NCBI GenBank assembly: GCA_947066105.1
Contig: CAMSYM010000009.1
Location: 1-64,000 of the forward strand
Direction of reading: 5' to 3'
From: an uncultured Clostridia bacterium
GTDB lineage: Bacteria; Bacillota; Clostridia; Christensenellales; Pumilibacteraceae
Length of the DNA: 64,000 nucleotides
In this document: positions 16,370 through 24,671 of the stretch, one piece after another
How the letters are laid out: each line of letters starts with the position of its first letter
How positions within the stretch are numbered: position 1 is the first letter of the stretch
Program-made: the position numbers and the translations under genes
Notes under the pieces: model-generated
Told to the model about the DNA's origin: nothing
Databases searched by the model: none
What the model saw: only the letters and a program-made list of their open reading frames with translations

Positions 16370-16819
16370 TCATTCCGCCGCTACGACGTTGACGTTGAGC
16401 TTGCCCGAAACCTCGGCAAACGGCTTGATCGTCAGTATGTACCGACCGAGCGCTTTTATCGGTTCGGCGATGACTATCTTCTTTTTGTCAAGCTCTATGC
16501 CGTACTCGGCTTTGAGCGCGTCGGACACCGCGGCGGAATTGAGCGCGCCGAAAAGCTTGCCGTTTGCGCCTGTTTTTATCTTGACGGTGACCGTCAGTCC
16601 CGCGAGCTTTTTGCACAGCTCGACAGCCTCGTCGTGTTCTATCTGCCTGCGCCGCGCTTCCGCCTCTTTGGATATCTTGATGCTGTTTATCGCAGTCGCC
16701 GTAGCGGGCTTGGCAAGATTGTTAGGGAACAAATAATTGCGCGCGTAGCCGTCCGACACTTCGACGACGTCGCCCTGTTTGCCCTGTGCTTTTACGTCTT
16801 TCAACAAAATTACTTTCAT
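16370..16819 (-). CDS. rplI: 50S ribosomal protein L9
   Basis: A 149-residue bL9. The N-terminal domain MKVILLKDVKAQGKQGDVVEV followed by GYARNYLFP is diagnostic, and the connecting helix and C-terminal domain are complete. The ATG at 16819 has GGGAG upstream. It stands alone with its own promoter, away from the usual rpsF-ssb-rpsR or yybT-dnaB neighbours. Confidence 0.96.
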   Translation of the reverse strand: MKVILLKDVKAQGKQGDVVEVSDGYARNYLFPNNLAKPATATAINSIKISKEAEARRRQIEHDEAVELCKKLAGLTVTVKIKTGANGKLFGALNSAAVSDALKAEYGIELDKKKIVIAEPIKALGRYILTIKPFAEVSGKLNVNVVAAE

Positions 16820-16846
16820 CTTCGTATCTCCCTGTATGCCGAAAAT

Positions 16847-16876
16847 ATTGTATCAAAAAACACTCGACCTTGTCAA
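16847..16876 (-). promoter_or_regulatory. Promoter of rplI
   Basis: A perfect TTGACA (16876-16871), an 18-bp spacer and TACAAT (16852-16847), 27 nt upstream of the ATG. Confidence 0.8.
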
Positions 16877-16983
16877 GTTTTTAAAGTGTCATACAAATCT
16901 ATACGCAATCGAATTATGTACGATTTTTGCGAACGCTCCGCAAAACAAACAAGCACGAAAAAAACCGTTCGTTCGAGCGACGT

Positions 16984-17730
16984 TTACCCGATTATGGAAA
17001 TGCCGTTTTTATGTATGTATTCGAGATAGGTATCCATCGCTTCGTTATGCTTGGACCTGCCTACCGGCAACGTTTCGCCCGTTGTCAGCGTGACGCTGTT
17101 CCCGTCGAACCGTTTGACGTACGCGCAATTTACGATGTATCCCTTGTGGATACGGATAAAATCGTGCTTTATAAGCTCGCTTTCGAGTACGGTCATGCGC
17201 GAGCGCAACACCACGTCGTCCTGCCCGTCCATGTACAGCACCTGCTCGTTGCGCAGGCATTCCGCATACTTGATGAGCGACGCGTTGAGCGTGACGAGCT
17301 TTCCGCGCTCTTTCAGTTCGAGCCGCACGAGCGGCGGCGCGGCGTCCTTTGCCTTTTCGGCGACGTACCGCTCGATGACCGACGCGATATCCTTTATAAA
17401 ATTAGCCTTGCGCACAAACCCGAACGGATTGACGGCGAACGTATCGAAAACTCTGTCGCTGTTGCTCGACACGAAAATGATATCGGGCTTGTCCTTCATG
17501 CCGCAGATCTTGCGCCCGATCGCAATGCCGTCCGTATTGGGCATATTGATATCCAAAAACAGCAAGCCGAACGACTGCTCGTGCAAGCCCGCCCACAGCA
17601 ATGACGCGCTCTTGTACGAATGCACTTCCGCATCGACGTTGTGCGAGGCGAACACCTTTTTGACCGATGCCGAAATTATATCGAGCGTATGTTCTTCGTC
17701 GTCGCAGACGGCGACCGTGATCCTATTCAT
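16984..17730 (-). CDS. LytTR response regulator of cassette 1
   Basis: A 248-residue AgrA-like regulator. The receiver domain has the acidic pair (CDDEE) and phospho-acceptor D60 (LFLDINMP). The C-terminal LytTR DNA-binding domain begins near residue 135 and includes IRIHKGYIVNCAYV. The ATG at 17730 overlaps the last codons of the kinase gene. Its only ribosome binding site is a G9 run (17739-17747) inside the kinase 3' end. LytTR proteins bind two direct repeats about two helical turns apart; such a pair (ACAAACG, period 21) lies upstream of this operon and of the GH3 operon at 19299-24383. Confidence 0.93.
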   Translation of the reverse strand: MNRITVAVCDDEEHTLDIISASVKKVFASHNVDAEVHSYKSASLLWAGLHEQSFGLLFLDINMPNTDGIAIGRKICGMKDKPDIIFVSSNSDRVFDTFAVNPFGFVRKANFIKDIASVIERYVAEKAKDAAPPLVRLELKERGKLVTLNASLIKYAECLRNEQVLYMDGQDDVVLRSRMTVLESELIKHDFIRIHKGYIVNCAYVKRFDGNSVTLTTGETLPVGRSKHNEAMDTYLEYIHKNGISIIG

Positions 17731-19102
17731 TAACAATGCCCCCCCCCGTGTTCTCTTTGTAGTGCGTGTCGAGCAAGCTTTCCGACACGAAGTTACCGCC
17801 CTTTATGAAACAGCGGTGATAGCCGTTATGCTTTTTTACTATCTTGCGGATTATCTTTACGCCGTAGCCGTGCAACGCTTTATCTGCCTTGCTCGTGTGC
17901 CACGTCAAAGCGTCCGTTTCGGTATCGGCGCGAGTAGTCGGGTTGGTGACGCAAAACAGCATATAATCGCCCTGCATGCTCAGCACGACGTCCACGCACG
18001 GCTCTTCGATGTTTTCGCGCAAGCACGCTTCTATCGCATTATCTATAACGTTCGTGAACAGACCGAGTATAGCCGATTTGGAAAACGGAAGCTCGGCAGG
18101 CACGGCGACGCGCGTGTTCATTTTAACGCCCGATTCGCCCGCTTTGGCAAGTTCGAGATTGAGCGCTTGATCTATGAGCGCGTTGCCGCTGTCCACGCAC
18201 GCATACAACGGTTTTGCGAGCGTGCCGACTATCTCGTCGAAATAGCTTTTCAGCTCGCCGTACTTTTTCTTTTCGATGAGCATTTGCATATACGCGTACT
18301 GGTTTTTGACGTCGTGCCGCATTTCGCGCAGTTCCGAAAGCTTATGCTCGTTGAGCGCCAACAGCTCTTTGAGCGATTCGCTTTTTTGTTCGCGCACGCG
18401 GTATTCGAGCGCGCGCTCGCGCTCCTTGCACAAGCCGTAAGTCATGAAATACGTGGCTATGTTTATCAAAAACAAAAATAATAGCACGACGGTGATAAAC
18501 CCCGAAAATTTCCAGCTCAACCGCATCATTTCCGCGCTCGACCGCCGCACATATTCGTAAATGACGCACAGCGCCGCGGACAAAAGATTGCACGACACGT
18601 TGAGCGCGCAGTCAAACACCGTCGTTTCGAACTTGAACAACGGATAGCGGAAAAACAACGCCGCGCAACCGATTATTATCAAGTTGGACAAGATCTTTGT
18701 GACCGCTATGTCGAACCCGTCTATCGCGATCTCTATCGCGTTGCCGAATATCGTGCCGAGCGCCGCCATGACCGTGCATAGCGAAAACACGACGCTGCCC
18801 ATAGCAAGACGGTTTATCCATTTATGCTTGCTCGCTACGCACGTATATAGTGTTATACCTATAAAGTACGGCAGATCGGACGTAAAGCCGCGCCACACGA
18901 GCAACGCAAAAACATGCAACGCCAAATGCGCGGCTATGAACGTTGCGGTCAGCCACACAAGATCGATGACAAACCGCCACGGTTTAAACTTTTTATACTC
19001 AACGCCCAAAAGCAACACCGTCGCGGCGGCGATGGCTAAGAGCTGTATCACGAACGAATAATCGAATATATGAGTAAAAAAGTTAACTATCGCGTCTTTC
19101 AT
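17723..19102 (-). CDS. GHKL sensor histidine kinase of cassette 1
   Basis: A 459-residue AgrC-like kinase. Six or seven TM helices fill residues 1 to about 230. A coiled linker follows, then the phospho-acceptor H263 in REMRHDVKNQ, and the GHKL ATPase with the N box NVIDNAIEA and the G box GYGVKII. It ends in TGGGIVNE, where the glycines come from a G9 run. A TTG at 19207 could extend the frame, but the start ATG 19102 is chosen because a good promoter (19137-19165) lies between the two. Here the kinase precedes the regulator; in cassettes 2 and 3 the order is reversed. Confidence 0.92.
   Translation of the reverse strand: MKDAIVNFFTHIFDYSFVIQLLAIAAATVLLLGVEYKKFKPWRFVIDLVWLTATFIAAHLALHVFALLVWRGFTSDLPYFIGITLYTCVASKHKWINRLAMGSVVFSLCTVMAALGTIFGNAIEIAIDGFDIAVTKILSNLIIIGCAALFFRYPLFKFETTVFDCALNVSCNLLSAALCVIYEYVRRSSAEMMRLSWKFSGFITVVLLFLFLINIATYFMTYGLCKERERALEYRVREQKSESLKELLALNEHKLSELREMRHDVKNQYAYMQMLIEKKKYGELKSYFDEIVGTLAKPLYACVDSGNALIDQALNLELAKAGESGVKMNTRVAVPAELPFSKSAILGLFTNVIDNAIEACLRENIEEPCVDVVLSMQGDYMLFCVTNPTTRADTETDALTWHTSKADKALHGYGVKIIRKIVKKHNGYHRCFIKGGNFVSESLLDTHYKENTGGGIVNE
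17739..17747 (-). promoter_or_regulatory. G9 run acting as ribosome binding site for the cassette 1 regulator
   Basis: Nine consecutive G on the - strand encode Gly-Gly-Gly at the kinase C-terminus and end 8 nt before the regulator ATG at 17730. No other Shine-Dalgarno is present. Slippage would shift the last kinase codons and alter SD spacing. Confidence 0.7.
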
Positions 19103-19136
19103 GTTCCCCGTGCGGTCGGACTGTATTTTCCGATAC

Positions 19137-19165
19137 ATTCTACCATAAAGGAACACGAAATGCAA
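19137..19165 (-). promoter_or_regulatory. Promoter of the cassette 1 kinase-regulator operon
   Basis: TTGCAT (19165-19160), a 17-bp spacer and TAGAAT (19142-19137). The expected leader to the ATG at 19102 is about 27 nt. Confidence 0.7.
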
Positions 19166-19175
19166 GACCGTAAAT

Positions 19176-19203
19176 ACAAACGGTAAAATTTCGCGCACAA
19201 ACG
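19176..19203. promoter_or_regulatory. Paired direct repeat, candidate LytTR operator (cassette 1, regulator promoter)
   Basis: ACAAACG at 19176-19182 and again at 19197-19203, exactly 21 bp apart. The nearer copy is 10 bp upstream of the -35. The same pair with the same period occurs at 24522-24549, upstream of the cassette 1 GH3 operon. Confidence 0.7.
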
Positions 19204-19204
19204 A

Positions 19205-19244
19205 CAAGATCGCCCGCCCCCGATACAGGGGACGGACGATCTTG
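19205..19244 (-). terminator. Strong hairpin after the cassette 1 GH3 operon
   Basis: CAAGATCG-CCG-CCCC pairs with GGGG-CGG-CGATCTTG with two mismatches. It sits between the GH3 stop and the kinase promoter. The following T-run is weak (TTGTCGTTTG), so it may act as a leaky terminator or a transcript-end stabiliser. A separate perfect 16-bp palindrome AAGCGAACGTTCGCTT lies at 19250-19265. Confidence 0.55.
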
Positions 19245-19298
19245 CAGGCAAGCGAACGTTCGCTTTACCTTAATAGGAGGAATGAAAACCAAGCTGTC

Positions 19299-22200
19299 TT
19301 AATAGTCTTCTTCTTCGCTTACGGTTTTTTGTTTTTCTTTGAGCTTGATGACGTCCTTAGCCGCAAGCACGCAAACGACTACCGCGCCCGCCGCGAGCAA
19401 TCCGACGATCACCCAACCGACGATTATGCCTATCTGCCACGGCGACATGTCGTAGTATACGTAATCGCCGGGGGCAAGCCCTACCAAAATGTTGGAGTTG
19501 GCTTTGTTGTAGAGCAAGTGTCTCGTGGACTGTTTGAGCCACCACACCGCGGTCTTGCTTTCGGTGTCGTAAAGACCCTGCGTACCGTTGTTGGAAAGCG
19601 TCAAGTTTTGTCCTCTGCGCAGAGCAAGGTCGGTCGTCATGTACGTATCGGGTTCGCCGCCCGCGTCGGTCAATACCGTGCCTGTGAATTTCCATTCGCT
19701 GCGAAGTATGCCGTTGATGGAAACGCTCGCGCCGCCGTAGGTTGCGCCGATGCGGTTGTAGCAGGTCATGATGCCGGTAGCTGCGGTCATTTCCTTTTCC
19801 GCCATTTTGTATTCGCCGCTTTCTTCGTCTACCGCGTAGTACTTAACGGTCATTTTGGCTTCCTTCATGTATATCTCCCAAGCGCGCAGATATACTTCGC
19901 GGAACGCCTGTTCGTTGACCCAAGCGCAGTAGCCGTTGTCCTGACGGTGATATTCCTGATCGTTCATGACGTAGTGCTTCATGTAGACTATCAAGCCTTT
20001 GCCGGACGCGCCGGAAGCTTCCGCCATGCCTATCTTGCCGCAAAGAACGGGGTCTTCGCTGTAATACTCGTAGTTACGTCCGCCGAACGCACTGCGGTGT
20101 TGGTTCATACCGAAGCCGTAAAGACCGGTTATAGGAGCGCCGTCGGTCTGCTTCTGCTGCCATGCTTCTTCGCCGAACGCTTCGCCGAGCTTTTTCGCAA
20201 GCTCTACGTTGAACGTGGCGGCTACCATGGGCGCGCCGCAGTACCATTTGTTGACGCCGTTGATGGTGAGCGAGTGACCGTAATAGCCGTACGGCGAGTC
20301 GGTATCCCACGTTTTGGGAACGCCGTTATCTACGTCGGCAGGCGCTTGCCAGCCGCCGTTGGAGAACATGTACGCCATGCTATCTACGGTGAATTGATCG
20401 ATATAGTCGTCCCACTTCGGATCGTCGAAGTCCACGCCGCGCATATCGGAAAGCGCATAGCTCGTTTTATCGGTGTCGACTTCGGGCATGGCTTTGATCG
20501 CATTGCCGTTTTGGTCGACGCCGTTCTGCTCGGCGCTGTCCCATACGTCGTAGACCGCGACCTGTTTGAGCGCACGGGAGTCGCTCAATATTTTATCGTT
20601 GCCTACGGGCGCCGTGGGGAACGAGTCTTTGAAGTTGGCGCGCGTAAAGTCGTGGATAAATCCGTCGCCCGTGCTGCCGTCGCCGTACTTCTTGAACTTG
20701 TAGTTGGTTTCGTCGTCCATGACGTTGGTGGCTATTTTTTCGTCGGTCAAGCGTTTGCCCGCGCCTTTTGCATTGAACACTATCTTTTTGTCGAGCGTGT
20801 CCGTCCACAGCACTTTGGCTTTGTCCGTCGCGCTCATCTCGTCGATAGCCGCCCAGCTGTGGCTGCCGAGTTCGTCGCTCGCAAGATAGAAGTTATAGTC
20901 GCCCGCGTCCAAAACGTACGCTTTTTCGCCGGTGTAGTCGTAAGAAGTAAAGTAATCGCGTTTGATCTCTACGTTTACCGTATCGCTCGCGCCGGGGGCA
21001 AGCTCCTTGGTCTTGGCAAAGCCGCCGAGCACGACGTGCGCTTTTTCGACCTGACCCTGTTGCCAAGGCACGTTGACATAGATCTGCGCAACGCCCATAC
21101 CCGCTTTGTTGCCGGTGTTGGTAACTTTTACTTTGAAGTTGTAGGTTTGAGTCGCCGAGTCGTAAGTCGGGGTTTCGGCATACTCGTGCGAATACGTGGT
21201 GTACGAAAGACCGTAGCCGAACGGATACACGACCGCTTTGTCGTAGTCGTAGCCCGCATAGTTGCCCTTAGCCGCTTCCTTCGCCGCGGTTTCGTGGTAA
21301 CGGTAGCCGATGTAAATGCCTTCCTCGTATTCCACGAAGTAGGTGCTTGCCGCATACGAATCGAGCGACGCGCTGTTGTCGTACTTAAAGTCGGAGAAGT
21401 TGACGTACGACGGATCGTTGCGGAGCGTACGCGCATAGATGTCGGGGGTGTGTCCCGAAGGGTTGACCGTGCCTTTGAGAATGTTAGCCATTGCTTTGCC
21501 GCCTTGGCTACCGCAGCAACCCGCCCAGAACGCGCCGTATATCTTGCTGACGTCGTACTTTTCGCCGCTGTACGGATCGGTGTAAATACCGTCCTTCATG
21601 TTGGGATCGTTTTCGTCGAGAAAACCGAGCTCCATCGTGTTCGCCGCGTTGATTATAAGAATGACCTTTTCGAAATTCTTGCACGCATAGTCGATGAGCT
21701 TCATTTCGGCGCGGTTGGCGGTAAGACCCGTACGGTTGTTTTCCGCCGCGCCCGAATCCATGACCTGGTCGTTGCCTTCGCCCGAATTGCGCTTCAACGT
21801 GATGACAGCCGTTTTGTATTCGGCAAAGCTCGCCTTTTGCGCGTCGAGCGTGCTTACTACCTCGCCTTCCTTCAATTCGCTCTTTGCGTACACATTGGTC
21901 GAATTGACGTTGGGATTGGTCGGGAACGCCGCTTCTATGCCCTTATGCAAAGATATGGCGCCCGAAGTCGTAGCGGGATCTTCGCCGCCCGACATGTTGT
22001 TGTGCCAGCCGTAGTAACCCAAAAGCGTCAATTTTTCGGACGACGCGAGCGGCAAAGCGTTGTTTTCGTTTTTAAGCAAAACTATGCCTTCTTCCGCCGT
22101 TTTCTGAGTCATGTCCTGAGCGAGCTTCAAAGCCTCTTCCTTGCTGTTGCACTCGTAGTCTATATAGTCGGCTTCGAGATCGGAACTCGAAACGGTATGG

Positions 22201-22337
22201 CTCTTGCCCGTGCCGAGAAACTGATCCATGTATTCGCGCATGGAATACATGACGCAGGTTATCACAGTCATCAGCGCGAGCAACGCACCCGCCACCGCGC
22301 CGATAATGGCTATAAATTTCTTTTTGATTTTTTCCAT
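19299..22337 (-). CDS. Membrane-anchored circularly permuted GH3 glycosidase (cassette 1)
   Basis: A 1012-residue beta-glycosidase of family GH3 with inverted domain order. A TM helix (about 8-30) is followed by the GH3 C-terminal alpha/beta domain (about 70-330), a fibronectin-III-like domain (about 370-470), a linker, the catalytic TIM barrel (about 620-900) and a second TM helix (about 965-988). K787-H788 (KHYVMNDQE) form the substrate site, and the nucleophile is D891 in VLTDAGG, where most GH3 enzymes have SDW. Inverted GH3 enzymes are known from Ruminococcus and Butyrivibrio; two membrane segments are unusual. The catalytic part should lie outside the cell. The operon is lipoprotein, membrane protein, GH3. 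Confidence 0.9.
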   Translation of the reverse strand: MEKIKKKFIAIIGAVAGALLALMTVITCVMYSMREYMDQFLGTGKSHTVSSSDLEADYIDYECNSKEEALKLAQDMTQKTAEEGIVLLKNENNALPLASSEKLTLLGYYGWHNNMSGGEDPATTSGAISLHKGIEAAFPTNPNVNSTNVYAKSELKEGEVVSTLDAQKASFAEYKTAVITLKRNSGEGNDQVMDSGAAENNRTGLTANRAEMKLIDYACKNFEKVILIINAANTMELGFLDENDPNMKDGIYTDPYSGEKYDVSKIYGAFWAGCCGSQGGKAMANILKGTVNPSGHTPDIYARTLRNDPSYVNFSDFKYDNSASLDSYAASTYFVEYEEGIYIGYRYHETAAKEAAKGNYAGYDYDKAVVYPFGYGLSYTTYSHEYAETPTYDSATQTYNFKVKVTNTGNKAGMGVAQIYVNVPWQQGQVEKAHVVLGGFAKTKELAPGASDTVNVEIKRDYFTSYDYTGEKAYVLDAGDYNFYLASDELGSHSWAAIDEMSATDKAKVLWTDTLDKKIVFNAKGAGKRLTDEKIATNVMDDETNYKFKKYGDGSTGDGFIHDFTRANFKDSFPTAPVGNDKILSDSRALKQVAVYDVWDSAEQNGVDQNGNAIKAMPEVDTDKTSYALSDMRGVDFDDPKWDDYIDQFTVDSMAYMFSNGGWQAPADVDNGVPKTWDTDSPYGYYGHSLTINGVNKWYCGAPMVAATFNVELAKKLGEAFGEEAWQQKQTDGAPITGLYGFGMNQHRSAFGGRNYEYYSEDPVLCGKIGMAEASGASGKGLIVYMKHYVMNDQEYHRQDNGYCAWVNEQAFREVYLRAWEIYMKEAKMTVKYYAVDEESGEYKMAEKEMTAATGIMTCYNRIGATYGGASVSINGILRSEWKFTGTVLTDAGGEPDTYMTTDLALRRGQNLTLSNNGTQGLYDTESKTAVWWLKQSTRHLLYNKANSNILVGLAPGDYVYYDMSPWQIGIIVGWVIVGLLAAGAVVVCVLAAKDVIKLKEKQKTVSEEEDY

Positions 22338-22364
22338 ATTTATTCTCCTTTTTGAATTTTTGTG

Positions 22365-23021
22365 TTAGTTGGGTCTGTTATTGCGCGCATAATTGCGTTG
22401 ATACAGCAAAAACGCGCCGCGGAACGATTTGAACAATGCTATAAGCACGCATACGATACAAGCAAATATGGGATAGAACAGGGTTTTGTACGTACCCGCT
22501 TCCACCGCGGGGAGCAAGTACTGGTTTTTAAAGCCCACGCCCGCGCCCATATCCGTGGCTACGTTTACCGAAAGCGGCGCGCAGCACGCAAGCAGTATCC
22601 CGCCTATGAGTATCGCGCCCGCCGCGACGAATTCGCACGTCGCTTTGCCGCGGTTTTTCATTTTGATCGAAACTATGCCGCAAACGACGACCGCTATTAT
22701 AGGCAATATCAAGCCCATGAACGTCGCGATGTTAAAATCGAAATCCCACGTATTGGGCACGTAGTCGCCCGCGATCGTGCTTTGCTCCTCGAACAAGCAC
22801 AGGATTTTGAGCGGCGGATACCCGCATCCGAGAAATATCAACTGCCAGCCGTAATAGTTATAGCCCTTTGCGTATTTGCCTATGTCCGTCGTCAGACTGG
22901 TGGCGGGAGCAAGGCAAAAGAATACGACGATAAACACGGCGAGTATGCCCGTAACGAGCGACACGATACGGAATATCTTGCCGAGTTTTTTCATTTTTTG
23001 CAACTTTTCTTGCGGTTCCAT
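22365..23021 (-). CDS. Four-helix membrane protein of cassette 1, function unknown
   Basis: A 218-residue protein with four predicted TM helices (about 15-38, 100-120, 130-150, 183-205). I do not recognise a family. The first loop (about 40-95) has aromatic and Cys residues (YNYYGWQLIFLGCGYP) and would face outside. It lies between the Gly-rich lipoprotein gene and the GH3 gene with gaps of 12 and 27 nt, so it is cotranscribed. The start is the ATG at 23021 with a weak AAGGAAA site. Cassette 2 has a small two-helix membrane protein in a comparable position, so these may assist the doubly anchored GH3 enzymes. Confidence 0.75.
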   Translation of the reverse strand: MEPQEKLQKMKKLGKIFRIVSLVTGILAVFIVVFFCLAPATSLTTDIGKYAKGYNYYGWQLIFLGCGYPPLKILCLFEEQSTIAGDYVPNTWDFDFNIATFMGLILPIIAVVVCGIVSIKMKNRGKATCEFVAAGAILIGGILLACCAPLSVNVATDMGAGVGFKNQYLLPAVEAGTYKTLFYPIFACIVCVLIALFKSFRGAFLLYQRNYARNNRPN

Positions 23022-23033
23022 ATACTGTTTCCT

Positions 23034-24383
23034 TTACGCCGCAGGTCTGTTGAACGTAATGTCGTATTTTTCTCCGGGCGTAAACGGATTGGGCGCGGCT
23101 TTTTCCCACTTGATATTTATCGTATCGCCGACGGACATCCAGTCGCCCACTTTAAGCGTGTCGCCGCTTATCGTATATTTTTCGGTCCTGAGTATCTTGC
23201 CCGCTTCGGTGACTATCTTGGCAAAGCCCTTGCTCGTCAAACGAAGTTCGTACTTGGCGCCCGTTTCTTCGGTACCCGCCCAAACGGCTTGGACTTCGCC
23301 TTCGAAATCGGAATCGACGTATCTGTCCCAGGTGAATTTGCTCGGATCACAGGACGCGTAAAGCGTCATCGTGCTCGAACCGCCCCACGGTCCGCTGCTC
23401 GCCGCGGCGAACTGCATACGGTAGCCTTCTTTGCCCGCAATATCGCAGTATGCGTCGGTGACGTACGCCTTGCCGTCGATATCCATCGTTATCACGTGCG
23501 CGGTCTTGTCCTCCGACCAATTGCCCTTATTGCTGTAACTGAGTCCGTTGGATTTTCCCGAACGCGACACAACGCCGCCGCCGTTCAACAAATATACATA
23601 GCCCATCGAAAGATTGCCCGAACCGCCTTCCTGTCCGCCGCGGAACATGTAAACGCTTTTGCGCTCTTCGTCCGTAACGTACTTGGCGTCCAGCTTTTGA
23701 CGGTAGGCGGAATCCTTGGCTTCGAACTTGACCTGTGTTTCTGCGACCGTCGTTTCGCCGATCTTCGGGGTCATGTAGTAATAGAAGTAATGCCGTCCCG
23801 ACGTCTTATCGTAGTTAGCTACTATCTCGGTGTTTTTGCCGTCGGTAAATTTAAGAGTGTATCCCCAACCCGCTTCTTCCGTCCACGTGCCGGGAATGGT
23901 AAAGTTGAATTGCGTATAATCGGTAGTGTCTTCTTCATCTTCGCCTTCCGCCGCAGACGCGAGTATGCTTGCGGGCGCGGGCGGCGTAACTTCTCCGCCG
24001 CCGGGTTGTTGACCACCGCCGGGCTGCTGTTCGCCACCACCGGGTTGTTGACCACCGCCGGGTTGCTGACCTCCGCCGGGGAATCCCCCGCCCGGTCCGC
24101 CAGGTCCGCCCGGACCGCCGCCGCCCGTCGCGGCTTTGCCGCCGCACGTGCCGACGAGTTTAAGCGTTTTGTCTTTGTTAAGGTCGAGCGAGAGCTTGAA
24201 CTTTTTGGAATCGAACGTCACGTCCGTATCGAAGTTGCTCCCGTCCGCCGCAACAAAGTTGAGCAAAACGTCGCTCGGCTCCGGCGGTTCTTGCGCCGGA
24301 TCGCCGCACGCGACCAAGGCGCATGCCGAAACCGACATGACCGCGCCCAGCATAAGCGACAACGCTTTTTTTGTCTTTTTCAT
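23034..24383 (-). CDS. Glycine-rich lipoprotein of cassette 1
   Basis: A 449-residue predicted lipoprotein with lipobox ACALVACG (Cys near residue 26). A low-complexity segment at about residues 83-135 consists of GGP and GGGQQP repeats and looks like a flexible spacer from the membrane. The remainder resembles two beta-rich domains rich in aromatic residues, with FTIPGTWTEEAGWGYTLKF and later MQFAAASSGPWGGSSTM-type stretches. No catalytic motif is visible; a substrate-binding role is plausible. ATG 24383 has GGGAGGA upstream. It is the first gene of the cassette 1 operon. Confidence 0.8.
   Translation of the reverse strand: MKKTKKALSLMLGAVMSVSACALVACGDPAQEPPEPSDVLLNFVAADGSNFDTDVTFDSKKFKLSLDLNKDKTLKLVGTCGGKAATGGGGPGGPGGPGGGFPGGGQQPGGGQQPGGGEQQPGGGQQPGGGEVTPPAPASILASAAEGEDEEDTTDYTQFNFTIPGTWTEEAGWGYTLKFTDGKNTEIVANYDKTSGRHYFYYYMTPKIGETTVAETQVKFEAKDSAYRQKLDAKYVTDEERKSVYMFRGGQEGGSGNLSMGYVYLLNGGGVVSRSGKSNGLSYSNKGNWSEDKTAHVITMDIDGKAYVTDAYCDIAGKEGYRMQFAAASSGPWGGSSTMTLYASCDPSKFTWDRYVDSDFEGEVQAVWAGTEETGAKYELRLTSKGFAKIVTEAGKILRTEKYTISGDTLKVGDWMSVGDTINIKWEKAAPNPFTPGEKYDITFNRPAA
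23995..24076. repeat. Coding minisatellite with 18-bp units
   Basis: At least four units of the type CCGCCGGGTTGTTGACCA, one expanded to 21 bp, encode the GGGQQP spacer of the lipoprotein. Unit number could vary by slippage without changing frame, because the units are multiples of three. Confidence 0.75.
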
Positions 24384-24440
24384 TATCGTCCTCCCGAATA
24401 GATCTTTATAAACGGGCGTACGTCCCGTTTAATTACGTCT

Positions 24441-24469
24441 ACTATAACATTATATAAACGCGCTTTCAA
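24441..24469 (-). promoter_or_regulatory. Promoter of the cassette 1 GH3 operon
   Basis: TTGAAA (24469-24464), a 17-bp spacer and TATAGT (24446-24441). A 7-bp stem-loop AAACGGG/CCCGTTT (24411-24431) lies in the leader just before the ribosome binding site. Confidence 0.75.
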
Positions 24470-24521
24470 TACCGTCGTGACATCGCAAACACCGCGCGTT
24501 ACAAATAACATTCGTTAAAAC

Positions 24522-24549
24522 ACAAACGCTGTCCGCCGCATCACAAACG
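24522..24549. promoter_or_regulatory. Paired direct repeat, candidate LytTR operator (cassette 1, GH3 promoter)
   Basis: ACAAACG at 24522-24528 and 24543-24549, period 21, matching the pair at 19176-19203. Here the nearer repeat is 52 bp upstream of the -35, about four helical turns further than in the regulator promoter. Confidence 0.65.
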
Positions 24550-24593
24550 TCGTTCGCCGATACGTTCGTCGCGTTTTCAGCGCAGTTCGTCGC

Positions 24594-24620
24594 ACAAAAA
24601 AACGCTCGGATATCCGAGCG
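24594..24620 (-). terminator. Terminator of the membrane protein gene at 24672-25829
   Basis: CGCTCGGA TA TCCGAGCG is a near-perfect stem, followed on the - strand by T7. Confidence 0.8.
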
Positions 24621-24671
24621 CGCATTCGATAAAAACGCATATAAAGCGGCACGGCGCGTATAGCCCCGTTG

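Noticed and set aside
19205..19207. TTG start for the cassette 1 kinase, extending it by 35 residues
   Set aside because: A complete promoter (19137-19165) and the paired repeats (19176-19203) lie within the extension, and the ATG at 19102 follows a G-rich site at usable distance.
19250..19265. Perfect 16-bp palindrome AAGCGAACGTTCGCTT as an operator
   Set aside because: It lies beyond the GH3 stop and on the far side of a hairpin from the kinase promoter. No second copy was found, so no regulatory role can be supported.
19276..19296. Tiny + strand ORF (MKTKLS) with an AGGAGG site
   Set aside because: Six codons antisense to the 3' region of the GH3 transcript, with no promoter and no sign of a peptide signal gene. 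I looked for an AgrD-like peptide gene near all three regulator pairs and found none.
19242..22355. A 1037-codon open frame on the + strand, antisense to the cassette 1 GH3 gene
   Set aside because: Its translation is rich in Arg, Val, His and Phe without motifs, and it mirrors the codon bias of the clear GH3 gene on the - strand. Similar antisense frames at 22362-24401, 40415-43330, 52435-54846 and 56518-58458 were rejected for the same reason.
16984..24383. Cassette 1 as a recently transferred island
   Set aside because: No transposase, integrase, tRNA attachment site or obvious change in codon use relative to the flanking housekeeping genes was seen at this or the other cassettes.
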